Program-made: the position numbers and the translations under genes
In this document: positions 44,059 to 53,797 of the stretch, piece after piece
Layout: each line of letters starts with the position of its first letter
Numbering within the stretch: position 1 is the first letter of the stretch
NCBI RefSeq assembly: GCF_003217095.1
Contig: NZ_QJSR01000005.1
Span: 62,001 to 126,000, forward strand
Length of the DNA: 64,000 nt
Origin: Rhizobium sp. PP-CC-3A-592
Lineage (GTDB): Bacteria > Pseudomonadota > Alphaproteobacteria > Rhizobiales > Rhizobiaceae
Reading direction: 5' to 3'
Notes under the pieces: model-generated
Seen by the model: only the letters and a program-made list of their open reading frames with translations
Told to the model about the DNA's origin: nothing
The model's database searches: none

Positions 44059-46020
44059 ATGACGGAAACCACACGGCCGCTCGGCGCCACGGTCAACGGG
44101 CGGTGGACGCGGTTTGCCGTGCGCTCGCAGACGGCCGAGCGCATCGACCTTTGCCTCTTTCACAGCGATGGCGAAACCGAGTTGCGCCGCCTGCCGATGG
44201 GCCGCGAAGAAGGCGATGTCTTCGCGCTGACCCTGCCGGACGCGCCGGTCGGAACCCGCTACGGCCTGCGCGCCCATGGTGTCTACGATCCCGATCGCGG
44301 CCTGTGGTTCGATCCGGCAAAGCTTCTTGTCGACCCTTACGCGCTGGAACTCGACCGCCCGTTCCGCCACGATGCGCGCCTGACCCAGTTCGGCGCGGAG
44401 ACGGCGGATCTCGTACCGAAGGCGCTGGTGACAAAAGTGCCGAAAGCCCGCGTCGCCCCACCACGCTTCTCAACGGATGGGCTGATCTACGAGGTGGCCG
44501 TGCGGCCGTTCACCATGCTGCATCCGGATGTGCCGGACGAGCAGCGCGGGACCGTGGCGGCGCTGGCGCATCCGTCCGTGATCGCTCATCTCAAGCGCAT
44601 CGGCGTGTCCGCCGTCGAGCTGATGCCCATCACCGCCTGGATCGATGAGCGCCACCTGCCGCCGCTCGGCCTGACCAATGGCTGGGGCTACAACCCCGTC
44701 GCCTTCATGGCGCTCGATCCGCGCCTGGTGCCCGGCGGCCTGACCGAACTCAGGGACACCGTCGCCACGCTGCATCGCGAAGGCATCGGCGTCATTCTCG
44801 ATCTCGTCTTCAACCATTCGGGCGAAAGCGACCGGCAGGGTGCGACGGTCTCCATGCGCGGCCTCGACAACGCCGTCTACTACCGCCATGTCCGTGGTCA
44901 AACTGGGCAACTGGTGAACGACACCGGCTGCGGCAACACGATTGCCTGCGACCACCCGACGGTTCGCTCGCTGATCCTCGATACGCTTCGGCATTTTATC
45001 AGCGCAGCCGGCATCGACGGTTTCCGCTTCGATCTCGGCTCTATTCTCGGCCGCGATGCCGGCGGTTTCCGACGGGATGCGACCCTTTTTTCGGAGATGC
45101 TGGCCGATCCGTTGTTGAAGGATCGCGTGCTGATCGCCGAGCCCTGGGATATCGGCCCTGGCGGCTATCAGCTCGGCCATTTTCCGCCGCCCTTCCTCGA
45201 ATGGAACGACCGCGCGCGCGACGACATCCGGCGCCTGTGGCGCGGCGACGGCTGGATGATCGGGTCGCTTGCCGGCGCGCTGGCAGGCTCCTCGGATATC
45301 TTCGCGCAACATGGCGGCACGCAGAGCCGCAGCGTGACCTTCATCGCCGCCCATGACGGCTTCACGCTGAAGGATCTCGTCTCCCACAGCCACAAGCACA
45401 ATGCGGCGAATGGCGAAGACAATCGCGACGGCCACAACGAGAACCATTCCTGGAACAACGGTGCCGAAGGGGCGAACGACGATCCCGGCATCGTCTCTGC
45501 CCGCACGCGCGACGTGAAGGCGCTGCTTGCGACGCTGTTTGCCACACGCGGCGCGATCATGATCACGGCCGGCGACGAGTTCGGGCGGACGCAGCAGGGC
45601 AACAACAACGCCTATTGCCAGGACAATCCGATCACCTGGCTCGACTGGGCTACGGCGGACGAGGCGCTGATCGCGCAATGCGCAGCCCTCGGCGAACTCC
45701 GCCATCGTTTCGATGTGTTTGAGGGCGACAGCTTCTTCACGGGCCGGGGCGATGTTGCCTGGGTCCGCCTGGACGGCAAGCCGATGGAGGTTGCGGACTG
45801 GGAGGGCGAGCGTACGGACGGGCTCGTCATGCTCCTCTCGACCCGCGATGCGACGACGCGCAAGGCCTGCCGTCTGGCGGTGGTCTTCAATCGCGCCCAT
45901 GCGGCGGCGGCACTGACGCTTCCCGGCAAGGGGTGGCAGTCGCTGTTGCCGGACGTAGGAACACTTGAACAGGTCTCCGCCCGTTCGGTCGGCTGGTATG
46001 TGGCGCCCGGACGTTCTTAA
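44059..46020 (+). CDS. glgX: Glycogen debranching enzyme GlgX
   Basis: A 653-residue GH13 isoamylase-type enzyme that removes short branches left by glycogen phosphorylase. An N-terminal CBM48-like domain covers about 10-95. The catalytic barrel motifs are GIGVILDLVFNHSGES near 250-265, the nucleophile Asp in DGFRFDLGS near 344, the acid/base Glu in IAEPWD near 384, and AAHDGFTLKDLV near 460. The ATG at 44059 begins MTETTRP; an upstream in-frame ATG is discarded. It is not in the glg operon 10 kb away but followed by MaoC and DUF2332 genes. Confidence 0.95.
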   Translation: MTETTRPLGATVNGRWTRFAVRSQTAERIDLCLFHSDGETELRRLPMGREEGDVFALTLPDAPVGTRYGLRAHGVYDPDRGLWFDPAKLLVDPYALELDRPFRHDARLTQFGAETADLVPKALVTKVPKARVAPPRFSTDGLIYEVAVRPFTMLHPDVPDEQRGTVAALAHPSVIAHLKRIGVSAVELMPITAWIDERHLPPLGLTNGWGYNPVAFMALDPRLVPGGLTELRDTVATLHREGIGVILDLVFNHSGESDRQGATVSMRGLDNAVYYRHVRGQTGQLVNDTGCGNTIACDHPTVRSLILDTLRHFISAAGIDGFRFDLGSILGRDAGGFRRDATLFSEMLADPLLKDRVLIAEPWDIGPGGYQLGHFPPPFLEWNDRARDDIRRLWRGDGWMIGSLAGALAGSSDIFAQHGGTQSRSVTFIAAHDGFTLKDLVSHSHKHNAANGEDNRDGHNENHSWNNGAEGANDDPGIVSARTRDVKALLATLFATRGAIMITAGDEFGRTQQGNNNAYCQDNPITWLDWATADEALIAQCAALGELRHRFDVFEGDSFFTGRGDVAWVRLDGKPMEVADWEGERTDGLVMLLSTRDATTRKACRLAVVFNRAHAAAALTLPGKGWQSLLPDVGTLEQVSARSVGWYVAPGRS

Positions 46021-46053
46021 ACGGTTGCAAGCGATGCGACAGGAATGATCGAT

Positions 46054-46569
46054 ATGGATGCGAACGGTACGAAGACGACCAGCGTCAGGGAGATCGCGCT
46101 CGGGGAGGTCAAGGACCTCGTCGGTCAGGAGGTCGGGATCTCCGACTGGATCACGGTCTCTCAGGATATGATCGACCGCTTCGCCGATGCGACGCAGGAT
46201 CACCAGTTCATCCACACCGATCCGGTGCGCGCGGCCGCCGAGACGCCCTATGGCGGTACGATCGCGCACGGCTTCCTGTCGCTCTCGCTTCTCTCGGCCA
46301 TGAACTACAATTGCCTGCCGGTCGTGCGCGAGCAGACGATGGCGATCAATTACGGCTTCGACAAGGTCCGCTTCCTTGCGCCCGTTCATGCGGGCGCGCG
46401 GGTCCGCGGTCACTTCACCCTCACGGAAGCCCGCTTCCGCGGCGCCGGCATGCTCGTCGTCACCTATGAGGTCTCCGTCGAGGTGGAGCATGAAGGCAAG
46501 CCGGCGCTGACCGCGACCTGGCTGACGATCATCCAGTTCGATCCGAAGGACCGGCCGGACGATGCCTGA
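46054..46569 (+). CDS. MaoC-like dehydratase/hot-dog-fold protein
   Basis: 171 residues with one hot-dog domain of the MaoC family. Features are GISDWITVSQDMIDRFADATQDHQFIHTDP with the hydratase Asp/His pair, and YGGTIAHGFLSLSLLS. Members hydrate or dehydrate enoyl-CoA thioesters, as in nodulation protein N and (R)-enoyl-CoA hydratases. The ATG at 46054 has agga 9 nt upstream; the ATG at 46045 has the site too close. It follows glgX and overlaps the next gene by 8 nt. Confidence 0.87.
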   Translation: MDANGTKTTSVREIALGEVKDLVGQEVGISDWITVSQDMIDRFADATQDHQFIHTDPVRAAAETPYGGTIAHGFLSLSLLSAMNYNCLPVVREQTMAINYGFDKVRFLAPVHAGARVRGHFTLTEARFRGAGMLVVTYEVSVEVEHEGKPALTATWLTIIQFDPKDRPDDA

Positions 46570-47635
46570 GGTCGCGACCAGCGATGCGGCCGTCCGCGCG
46601 GCGTTCCGGTCTCAGTCCGTCAGTTGTCGTGCGCTGGGCTCGCCTTTCGTCGCAACGCTCTGCGACCTCGCCGCCGAACGCCTGATGGCCACGCATCCTG
46701 TCGGGCGGCATATCCTCGGCTGGACGGGTGATCCGTCATCGTCCGCCGACTCCGTACCGCTGCGGTTCGCCGGATCCTTGCATGCTCTTGTTCTCGACGG
46801 CGCCGATCCTGCCCTTGCGGAGGCTTATCCGCCGCATGCGACGGATCCAGATGGTCTCTGGGATGCGGTCGAGCGTGCCTGTCGCGAGCATGCCGAGGCC
46901 ATTCTCGCGCGCCTTGCTTCTCCGCCGCAGACGAACGAGGCGCGGCGGTCGGCAGCACTGCTGCCGGGCTTCCTCACCATTGCCAAGCGGTTCGACAAGC
47001 CGCTCTACCTCTCGGAAGTCGGCGCGAGTGCCGGGCTTAACCTTCTCTGGGATCGTTACGCCTATCGTCTCGGAGACTTTGCCTGGGGTGATCCGCAGTC
47101 GCCGGTGATGCTCGCGCCCACTTGGACAGGCGGGCCTCCGCCCGATGCGTCCCTTATCGTTCGAGACCGGGCTGGCTGCGATCTCTGGCCTCTCGATCCG
47201 GCACATCCCGACGATGCGGAGCGGCTTCTGTCCTACCTCTGGGCGGATCAGGCTGACCGGGTGGAGCGGACCCGCGCAGCGCTGCATCTTGCGGCTCTGT
47301 CCGGGCTGAAGGTCGAGGCGGCCGATGCCGTGGACTGGCTGGAGCGTCGGCTCGCCGTCACCCGCCCCGGCTGCGTGCATGTGATCATCCACACGATCGC
47401 CTGGCAGTACCTGCCGGCCGAGGCGCGCGAGCGGGGCGAGGCGCTGATCGAGACAGCCGGTCGTGCAGCCACTGAACGAGCCCCGCTTGCGCATCTGTCA
47501 CTCGAAGGCGACGGCCGGGAGCCGGGCGCTGCCCTGACGCTCCAGATGTGGCCGACCGGGGCGCGGCATGAGATCGGGCGCGCAGATTTTCACGGCCGCT
47601 GGGTCGATTGGCGCGGCTGGCCGGACGTTTCCTGA
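46562..47635 (+). CDS. DUF2332-family protein
   Basis: 357 residues matching the DUF2332 family of unknown function. Conserved-looking stretches are GSPFVATLCDLAAERL near 26-41, LYLSEVGASAGLNLLWDRYAY near 147-167 (resembles a SAM-dependent fold, speculative), and HVIIHTIAWQYLP near 275. The ATG overlaps the MaoC stop by 8 nt, so the genes are co-translated. No activity is established. Confidence 0.8.
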   Translation: MPEVATSDAAVRAAFRSQSVSCRALGSPFVATLCDLAAERLMATHPVGRHILGWTGDPSSSADSVPLRFAGSLHALVLDGADPALAEAYPPHATDPDGLWDAVERACREHAEAILARLASPPQTNEARRSAALLPGFLTIAKRFDKPLYLSEVGASAGLNLLWDRYAYRLGDFAWGDPQSPVMLAPTWTGGPPPDASLIVRDRAGCDLWPLDPAHPDDAERLLSYLWADQADRVERTRAALHLAALSGLKVEAADAVDWLERRLAVTRPGCVHVIIHTIAWQYLPAEARERGEALIETAGRAATERAPLAHLSLEGDGREPGAALTLQMWPTGARHEIGRADFHGRWVDWRGWPDVS

Positions 47636-47663
47636 CGCCGGTTGGCGCCGATCAATGCTGGTC

Positions 47664-48212
47664 TCAGTGCCCGGCGTCCTGCGCGCCGGCCGCCAGCAGT
47701 CCCGAGACGTAAGGGGCGAACGAGCGCCAGCACTCGACGCGAAACGCGGTTTCGCCCGTGCGGTAGAGCACGATCTCGGCCTTGCCGAAGACGGTGCGCG
47801 AGCAGGCGCCGATGGGGAAGGTGTTCAGCGAGAGGTCCTGCGGGCAGCCGGCATTGATGGTGGCGGAGGCGCCCGGTCCTTCCACGAGAACGGCCGTGTT
47901 GCGGTGGGAGATGTCGGTTGCCGAATGCAGCGCGCCGGCGGAGGCCGCGCGACCCAGGAGATCGGTATCCGTTTCGTCGATGACAAGCCACTCGTCCGGC
48001 CCGAGCCAGAGGGCGTGGCGGGTGCCGTTCGTGACGGAGGTCTTCGGGCGTGTCGGCAGGGACAGGCCGAGCGCCGTCGAGAGCGCTGCCACGGCATCTG
48101 GTTTGGCGCGGAGCGACAGGCGACTGGCCGGTGCCGCCGGCGTCAGGCGAACGGTGGCGGAGCCGCCGTGGAAGCCGCCAAGCGGCAGGGTGCGTGTTGC
48201 GAGATCAGCCAT
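47664..48212 (-). CDS. soxG: Sarcosine oxidase subunit gamma
   Basis: A 182-residue SoxG. It contains the folate-binding (GcvT-like) fold of the small gamma subunit, with DEWLVIDE near 72 and CRTVFGKAEIVLYRT towards the end. It ends the soxBDAG operon. The ATG at 48212 overlaps the soxA stop by 8 nt (atggctga). Its role in the heterotetramer is structural. It converges on DUF2332 with a 28-nt gap. Confidence 0.9.
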   Translation of the reverse strand: MADLATRTLPLGGFHGGSATVRLTPAAPASRLSLRAKPDAVAALSTALGLSLPTRPKTSVTNGTRHALWLGPDEWLVIDETDTDLLGRAASAGALHSATDISHRNTAVLVEGPGASATINAGCPQDLSLNTFPIGACSRTVFGKAEIVLYRTGETAFRVECWRSFAPYVSGLLAAGAQDAGH

Positions 48213-51200
48213 GGATGCGGCCACCTTCCTTGTCAAAGAACACCATGTCGCTCACCTCGACGGCGATCGTTTTGTCGGCCATCGGCACGTAGAGGGTCTG
48301 GCCGAGCCGCGCCTTGCCGCCCGCCACGACCGCCATCGCGATGGAGCGCCCGCAGTTTTCCGACCAGTAGGACGAGGTGACATGACCGAGCATGGTCATG
48401 GGTTTCGGCTGGTTGGGGTCGGCGACGATCTGTGCGCCTTCCTCCAGCACGACATTCGGATCCTTCGTCAGCAGGCCGACGAGCTGCTTGCGGCCTTCGC
48501 GCACGAGATCGGGACGCTTCATGCCGCGGATGCCGACGAAGTCGGTCTTCTTCTTGCCGACCGCCCAGGACAGGCTGGCATCATCCGGCGTCAGTGTGCC
48601 GTCGGTATCCTGGCCGACGATGATGTAGCCCTTTTCGGCGCGCAGGATGTGCATGGTCTCCGTGCCGTAGGCACAGCCGTCGACGGCCTCGACCCGTTCG
48701 CGGATCGCGTTCCAGACATCGGGGCCGAAATCGGCGGGGACGTTGACTTCGAAACCGAGTTCGCCGGTGAACGACATGCGGAAGAGCCGCGTCGGCACGC
48801 CGCAGATGCGGCCTTCGGCCACGCTCATATGCGGGAAGGCCTCGTTGGATATGTCGATGCCCTCGACCAGCGGCGCGATGATCTCGCGCGCCTTCGGGCC
48901 CTGCAGGGCGATGACGGCCCACTGCTCGGTGGCCGAGGTCAGCCAAACATTCAGATGCGGGAATTCCGTCTGGAGATAGTCTTCCATGTGGTGCATCACG
49001 CGGGCGGCACCGCCCGTCGTGGTGGTCACATGGAAGCGATCGTCCGACATGCGGCCGACGACGCCGTCGTCATAGATGAAGCCGTCTTCCCGCAGCATGA
49101 TGCCGTAGCGGCAGCGGCCCGGCTTCAGCGTGTCCCAGCTGTTGGTGTAGATGAGGTTGAGGAAGGCGGCCGCGTCCGGGCCGACGACCTCGATCTTGCC
49201 GAGCGTGGACGCATCGAACATTCCGACCGTCTCGCGCACTGTGCGGCATTCGCGGTTGACCGCGGCGTGCATGTCCTCGCCGGGGCGGGGATAGTACCAG
49301 GCGCGCTTCCACTGGCCCACATCCTCGAAGGCCGCACCCATGGCTTCCTCGGCCTCGTGCATCGCGGTCTTGCGGGTGGGGTCGAACAGGTCGCCGCGCG
49401 AATGGCCGATCAGCGTGCCGAAGGTGACGGGCGTGTAGGGCGCGCGGAAGGTGGTGAGGCCGACCTCGGGAATGCCGCGGCCGAGGGTTTCCGCCGCGAT
49501 CGCGAGACCGTGGATGTTGGAAAGCTTGCCCTGGTCGGTCGCCATGCCGTTGGTGGTGAAGCGCTTGATGTGCTCGATCGAGTGCATGCCTTCGCGCACC
49601 GCAAGCCGGATATCCTTGGCGCAGACGTCGTTCTGGAAGTCGATGAAGGCCTTCACATCGTCCTCGGCCCCGGCGCCATAGGCGGCGCCCGCCATGCCGC
49701 CGGTCCAGGCGAAAGCCTGCGCTCCGGAAATCTCGAGCCGTGTGCTGGCCGGGAAGCCGGCTGCCTGCGCGGCAAGCTCGCCACCGGCGACGGCTTCGGC
49801 AAGGGTTGCGGCGATGTCGGTGGTGCCGTTGCAGGCGCCGACCGAAACGCAGTCCTGCGCGTAGATGCCCGGCAGGAAGCGCTGCGTTTCCGCGTCGAAG
49901 GCCACCTTGCCGCGCGATTGCGAGAACATGTGCACCGACGGCGTCCAGCCGGAGGAGGTGATGAGCGCATCCACCACGATCGAGCGGGCGCTGCTGCCGC
50001 CGCTGACGCGACGAACTGTTATGGAGGAGACGCGCAGTTTGCCCTTGGTGTCGGTCACGGCATGGCCGGTCAGGACCTCGATGCCGAGAGCCTGTGCCTG
50101 CGCCAGCACGTCAGCACCCGGCTGCTCGCGGCAATCGACGATGGCCGGAATGGCGATGCCGGCACGGTGCAGGTCGAAGGCGGCCTCGTAGGCGCTGTCA
50201 TGCGCGGTGTAGACGCCGACCTTGCGGCCGATGGCGACGCCGAAATGGTTGAGATAGGTGCGCGCGGCCGAGGCCAGCATGATGCCGGGGCGGTCGTTGT
50301 TGGCGAACACCATGTGCCGCTCGATGGCGCCGGTGGCGATGACGACGCGCTTGGCGCGGACCTGCCACAGCCGCTCGCGCGGAGCGGTGCGGGCCGGGCG
50401 GGAGACGTGATCGGTCACCCGTTCGGCCAGCGCCACGAAGTTCTGCGCGTAATAGCCGAAGGCGGTGGTGCGGGTGAGCACGGTGACATTGTCCATGGCG
50501 GCGAGCCGGCGGGCGGCATCCTGCGCCCAGGCATAGCCATCCCTGTCGTCGATCGTCACGCCGGCATCGTAATGCAGCGCGCCGCCAACCTCCGGCTGCT
50601 CGTCGCACAGGATGACGCGCGCGCCGGCGGTAGCAGCAGCGAGCGCCGAGGTCAGGCCGGCGACGCCGGCGCCCATGACCAGCACGTCGCAATGGGCGTA
50701 GCGGCTGGCATATTCGTCGGTGTCCTCTTCCGTCGGAGACACGCCGAGGCCGGCTGCGGCGCGGATGCGGGGCTCGTAGATGCTCTTCCAGGCCTGCTTC
50801 GGCCACATGAACGTCTTGTAGTAGAAGCCGGCGGCGAAGAAGGGTGCGAGAATGTTGTTGATGCCGCCGACGTCGAAGGTGAGCGAGGGATAGCGGTTCT
50901 GCGATGCGACGGTCATGCCGTCGAACACTTCCTGCACGGTCGCGCGCACATTCGGCTGGCGCCGGGCATTGTCGCGCATCACGTCGATCAGCGCGTTCGG
51001 CTCTTCCGGGCCGGCCGAGACGATGCCGCGCGGGCGGTGGTACTTGAAGGAGCGGCCGACGAGGTGGACGCCGTTGGCGATCAGCGCCGAGGCGACGGTG
51101 TCGCCCTGCAGGCCCAGATAGGTGCGGCCGTCGAAGGTGAAACGTGCGGTTCTTGCCGGTGTCAGGCGTCCCTTGCCGGGAATGCGGTTCGCCCCGCCCC

Positions 51201-51237
51201 TGCTGTCGGCTTTGTCTGTCCGCTTGGCGCCGCTCAT
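48205..51237 (-). CDS. soxA: Sarcosine oxidase subunit alpha
   Basis: The 1010-residue largest subunit of heterotetrameric sarcosine oxidase, which demethylates sarcosine to glycine, passing formaldehyde to tetrahydrofolate. An N-terminal ferredoxin-like part with Gly-Arg turns (GLQGDTVASALIANG near 42-56) is followed by a FAD/NAD domain with VMGAGVAGLTSALAAATAGARV near 187-208. The C-terminal ~400 residues are a GcvT-like aminomethyltransferase (YTNSWDTLKPGRCRYG, then GELGFEVNVPADFG). Length and architecture match the family. The start overlaps the soxD stop (ATGA). Confidence 0.95.
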   Translation of the reverse strand: MSGAKRTDKADSRGGANRIPGKGRLTPARTARFTFDGRTYLGLQGDTVASALIANGVHLVGRSFKYHRPRGIVSAGPEEPNALIDVMRDNARRQPNVRATVQEVFDGMTVASQNRYPSLTFDVGGINNILAPFFAAGFYYKTFMWPKQAWKSIYEPRIRAAAGLGVSPTEEDTDEYASRYAHCDVLVMGAGVAGLTSALAAATAGARVILCDEQPEVGGALHYDAGVTIDDRDGYAWAQDAARRLAAMDNVTVLTRTTAFGYYAQNFVALAERVTDHVSRPARTAPRERLWQVRAKRVVIATGAIERHMVFANNDRPGIMLASAARTYLNHFGVAIGRKVGVYTAHDSAYEAAFDLHRAGIAIPAIVDCREQPGADVLAQAQALGIEVLTGHAVTDTKGKLRVSSITVRRVSGGSSARSIVVDALITSSGWTPSVHMFSQSRGKVAFDAETQRFLPGIYAQDCVSVGACNGTTDIAATLAEAVAGGELAAQAAGFPASTRLEISGAQAFAWTGGMAGAAYGAGAEDDVKAFIDFQNDVCAKDIRLAVREGMHSIEHIKRFTTNGMATDQGKLSNIHGLAIAAETLGRGIPEVGLTTFRAPYTPVTFGTLIGHSRGDLFDPTRKTAMHEAEEAMGAAFEDVGQWKRAWYYPRPGEDMHAAVNRECRTVRETVGMFDASTLGKIEVVGPDAAAFLNLIYTNSWDTLKPGRCRYGIMLREDGFIYDDGVVGRMSDDRFHVTTTTGGAARVMHHMEDYLQTEFPHLNVWLTSATEQWAVIALQGPKAREIIAPLVEGIDISNEAFPHMSVAEGRICGVPTRLFRMSFTGELGFEVNVPADFGPDVWNAIRERVEAVDGCAYGTETMHILRAEKGYIIVGQDTDGTLTPDDASLSWAVGKKKTDFVGIRGMKRPDLVREGRKQLVGLLTKDPNVVLEEGAQIVADPNQPKPMTMLGHVTSSYWSENCGRSIAMAVVAGGKARLGQTLYVPMADKTIAVEVSDMVFFDKEGGRIHG

Positions 51238-51578
51238 TCCGCGCGTCCTTCCGTGGCTTCGTAGGTTTCGACGACGGTCTCGTCGGTCATGGCCGCGATC
51301 GGCAGCGATGGCTTGGGCTCACCCGCCTTGTAGGTCTTCAGGAAACGGTCGCTGACGGTGTCGCGCGCCGCATTGAAGAACCGGCCGCAGCCGGCGATAT
51401 GGCGCCAGCGCTCGAAGATCAGGCCCTTCGGGTTGTCCCGCAGGAAGAAATACTCCTCGAATTCCTCGTCCGAAATCGCCGCGATGTTCTCGGGCCGGGC
51501 GATATGGGCGTCGCCGGCCGCGCGGAACTCGAGTTCGGAGCGCTCTTCCTCGCAATAGGGGCAGTGGATCAAAAGCAT
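51234..51578 (-). CDS. soxD: Sarcosine oxidase subunit delta
   Basis: A 114-residue small subunit. The family's zinc site is visible: CPYCEEER at 6-13, a His near 61 and Cys in IAGCGRFFNAARD near 63. It bridges alpha and beta. The order soxB-soxD-soxA-soxG is the standard one. The start follows soxB after 58 nt, and the stop overlaps soxA as ATGA. Confidence 0.93.
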   Translation of the reverse strand: MLLIHCPYCEEERSELEFRAAGDAHIARPENIAAISDEEFEEYFFLRDNPKGLIFERWRHIAGCGRFFNAARDTVSDRFLKTYKAGEPKPSLPIAAMTDETVVETYEATEGRAE

Positions 51579-51636
51579 GGGCGTGTTCCTGATGCGGGGG
51601 AGGACAGGCGAAAGCGGCGAGCCGAGGCGATCATCG

Positions 51637-52890
51637 TCAGTGCGCCACGGCCGCGGCTGCCGCCTCGTCGATCAGGCGGCCGGTGCGGAAGCGGTCGAGC
51701 GTTAGGCCGGCTGCCAGCCGGTGCGGCTCGCCCTTGGCGATCAGGTGGGCGAACAGGTTCGCCGAGCCCGGCGTCGCCTTGAAGCCCCCCGTGCCCCAGC
51801 CGCAATTGACGAACAGGTTCGGCACGGGCGTGACGCCCTGAATGGCCGAGCGGTCCGGCGTGTTGTCTGTGATCCCGCCCCACTGGCGCATCATCTTGAC
51901 GCGGCGGAAGATCGGGAACAGCTCGCAGATCGCATCCAGCGTATGAGTGATGATCTGCAGACCGCCGGTCTGGGAGTAGGAATTGTACTGGTCGGTGCCG
52001 GCGCCGATCACCAGTTCGCCCTTGTCGGACTGCGAGATATAGGCGTGCACCGTGTTCGACATGACGACGCAGGGGAAGATCGGCTTCAGCGGCTCGGACA
52101 CCAGTGCCTGAAGCGGTACGGAATGCAATGGCACGCGGACCCCGGCCATCGCCATGATCACCGAGTTGTGGCCCGAGGCGGAGACCCCGATTTTCTTCGC
52201 GCCGATGAAGCCGCGATTGGTATCGACGCCGGTGACGGCGCCGTCCGGCCCACGGCGGATGCCCGTGACTTCGCAGTTCTGGATGATATGGACGCCGCGG
52301 TCGGATGCGGCACGGGCGTAGCCCCAGGCCACCGCATCGTGGCGCGCCGTGCCCCCACGGCGCTGCAGAGCGGCGCCGTTGATGGGGAAGCGTGCGGAGG
52401 CGGAGATGTCGAGTGGCGGACAGAAGTCCTTCGCCTGCTCGGGCGAGAGCCACTCATTGTCGATGCCGTAGAGACGGTTGGCATGGATATGGCGCTTGAA
52501 CACCTGCTGGTCGTGGATGCCGTGCGACAGCATCATGACGCCGCGCGGGGAGTACATGACGTTGTAATTCAGGTCCTGCGACAGGTTTTCCCAGAGCTTC
52601 AGCGAGTGCTCGTAGATGTCCATGCTCTCGTCGTAGAGATAGTTGGACCGGATGATGGTGGTGTTGCGGCCGGTATTGCCGCCGCCGAGCCAGCCTTTTT
52701 CGAGCACTGCGACATTGGTGATGCCGTGCTCCTTGGCGAGGTAATACGCCGCGCCCAGCCCGTGGCCGCCGCCGCCGATGATGATCGCGTCATAGGCCGC
52801 GCGCGGCTCGGGAGAGACCCACTGCGCTTCCCAGCCCTTGTGCGCCCGCATGGCTTCGCGTGCCACGGCAAAAACCGAATATTTGCGCAT
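51637..52890 (-). CDS. soxB: Sarcosine oxidase subunit beta
   Basis: A 417-residue flavoprotein subunit. The FAD-binding motif [19 protein letters not shown] is near 36-54. [17 protein letters not shown] near 70 and the region [14 protein letters not shown] near 180, likely carrying the covalent-FMN His, fit the family. The ATG at 52890 begins [15 protein letters not shown], the standard SoxB start, with aggaga upstream; an ATG 9 bases earlier is an alternative. It is first in the operon, so its promoter lies in the 450-bp region shared with rpsU. Confidence 0.94.
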   Translation of the reverse strand: MRKYSVFAVAREAMRAHKGWEAQWVSPEPRAAYDAIIIGGGGHGLGAAYYLAKEHGITNVAVLEKGWLGGGNTGRNTTIIRSNYLYDESMDIYEHSLKLWENLSQDLNYNVMYSPRGVMMLSHGIHDQQVFKRHIHANRLYGIDNEWLSPEQAKDFCPPLDISASARFPINGAALQRRGGTARHDAVAWGYARAASDRGVHIIQNCEVTGIRRGPDGAVTGVDTNRGFIGAKKIGVSASGHNSVIMAMAGVRVPLHSVPLQALVSEPLKPIFPCVVMSNTVHAYISQSDKGELVIGAGTDQYNSYSQTGGLQIITHTLDAICELFPIFRRVKMMRQWGGITDNTPDRSAIQGVTPVPNLFVNCGWGTGGFKATPGSANLFAHLIAKGEPHRLAAGLTLDRFRTGRLIDEAAAAAVAH

Positions 52891-53340
52891 TCGCCTCATC
52901 TCCTGTCCGGGATGCCCCGATCCGTCTGTCCAACACATCGCAAATCGAGACGCGTCGCAACGTCCATTTTGCGACGTGGCAGGCCTTCACTTTCGACACT
53001 GCGAAAATGGCAGGACTGCGGGGGTTCGATCGGCATGGTCGATGGCAGCGGCGAACCCACGCCCATCGACGGGCGATTAGGCGCCCGGCGTGGCACGACT
53101 GAGGCAGGTCTGCCCCTTGAGATGTCGATTTTGTGTGCCAGATACCCTGAAACAACGCCACACTCCGGCGCGGGTGGACTTTGCAGCATTGATCTGCTAC
53201 TTGCCGCCCATCATCGCAGCGCTCGAGCCCTTGCGATCAACGGACCATGCCGTCCGGCGGTGCCTCAAGCGCAGCCTCGGGTTCGGCCCATACACAGCAG
53301 CCTGAGCTTGTCTCGGCTCGATATCAAGGAATGTAAACAC
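52891..53340. other. 450-bp divergent region between soxB and rpsU
   Basis: No coding region is convincing; the frames through it give Arg/Ala-rich translations of normal GC-rich shadow type. It must carry the sox promoter (minus) and the rpsU promoter (plus). A weak sigma-70 pair, ttgaga (53117-53122) and agatac (53140-53145) with a 17-bp spacer, could serve rpsU, giving a leader near 195 nt. I see no clear operator for the sox operon. Confidence 0.5.
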
Positions 53341-53589
53341 GTGCAGGTACTCGTTCGCGACAACAATGTTGACCAGGCGCTTCGCGCGCTGAAGAAGAAG
53401 CTGCAGCGCGAAGGCGTCTTCCGCGAAATGCGTGCCCGCGAGGCGTATGAAAAGCCGTCGCAGCGCCGCGCGCGCGAAAAGGCAGAAGGCATCAGCCGCG
53501 TCCGCAAGCTGGCCCGCAAGCAGGCCCAGCGCGAAGGCCTGCTGCCCATGCCGAAGTCTGCCGCCAAGTTTGCGGCCAAGGCACGCTGA
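53341..53589 (+). CDS. rpsU: Small ribosomal subunit protein S21
   Basis: 82 residues, basic, with the S21 start [30 protein letters not shown] and a Lys/Arg-rich C-terminus. It is somewhat longer than E. coli S21 (71), as in other Alphaproteobacteria. It starts at GTG with aagga upstream. It is a single gene flanked by a terminator, divergent from soxB. S21 helps recognition of the 16S 3' end during initiation. Confidence 0.94.
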   Translation: MQVLVRDNNVDQALRALKKKLQREGVFREMRAREAYEKPSQRRAREKAEGISRVRKLARKQAQREGLLPMPKSAAKFAAKAR

Positions 53590-53615
53590 TCGGCGTTTGC
53601 TCCGAGAATGGTGAC

Positions 53616-53648
53616 GGCGGAGGCGATGCATGCGCCGCCGCCTTTTTT
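53616..53648 (+). terminator. Rho-independent terminator of rpsU
   Basis: A ten-base stem with one mismatch, 53616-53625 with 53633-53642, is followed by six Ts (53643-53648). It lies 26 bp after the rpsU stop. Confidence 0.92.
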
Positions 53649-53797
53649 GCGTTAGACGTATCCGGTGGCCGTCGCGTATTGGCTGTGGATGCGGCACTTG
53701 CGTGAACGAACCGCCTGTTGCGGCGTTACCGCTACAGCCGGGGCGAGACCGCGGACCTGTGACGTGCCTGAGGCATTCTTGATTTGAGGGATCGATC

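Noticed and set aside
47782-51264. 1160-codon open frame antisense to soxA and soxD
   Set aside because: Typical antisense frame in GC-rich DNA; the minus-strand sox genes match known families along their full length, and this translation has no recognisable motif.
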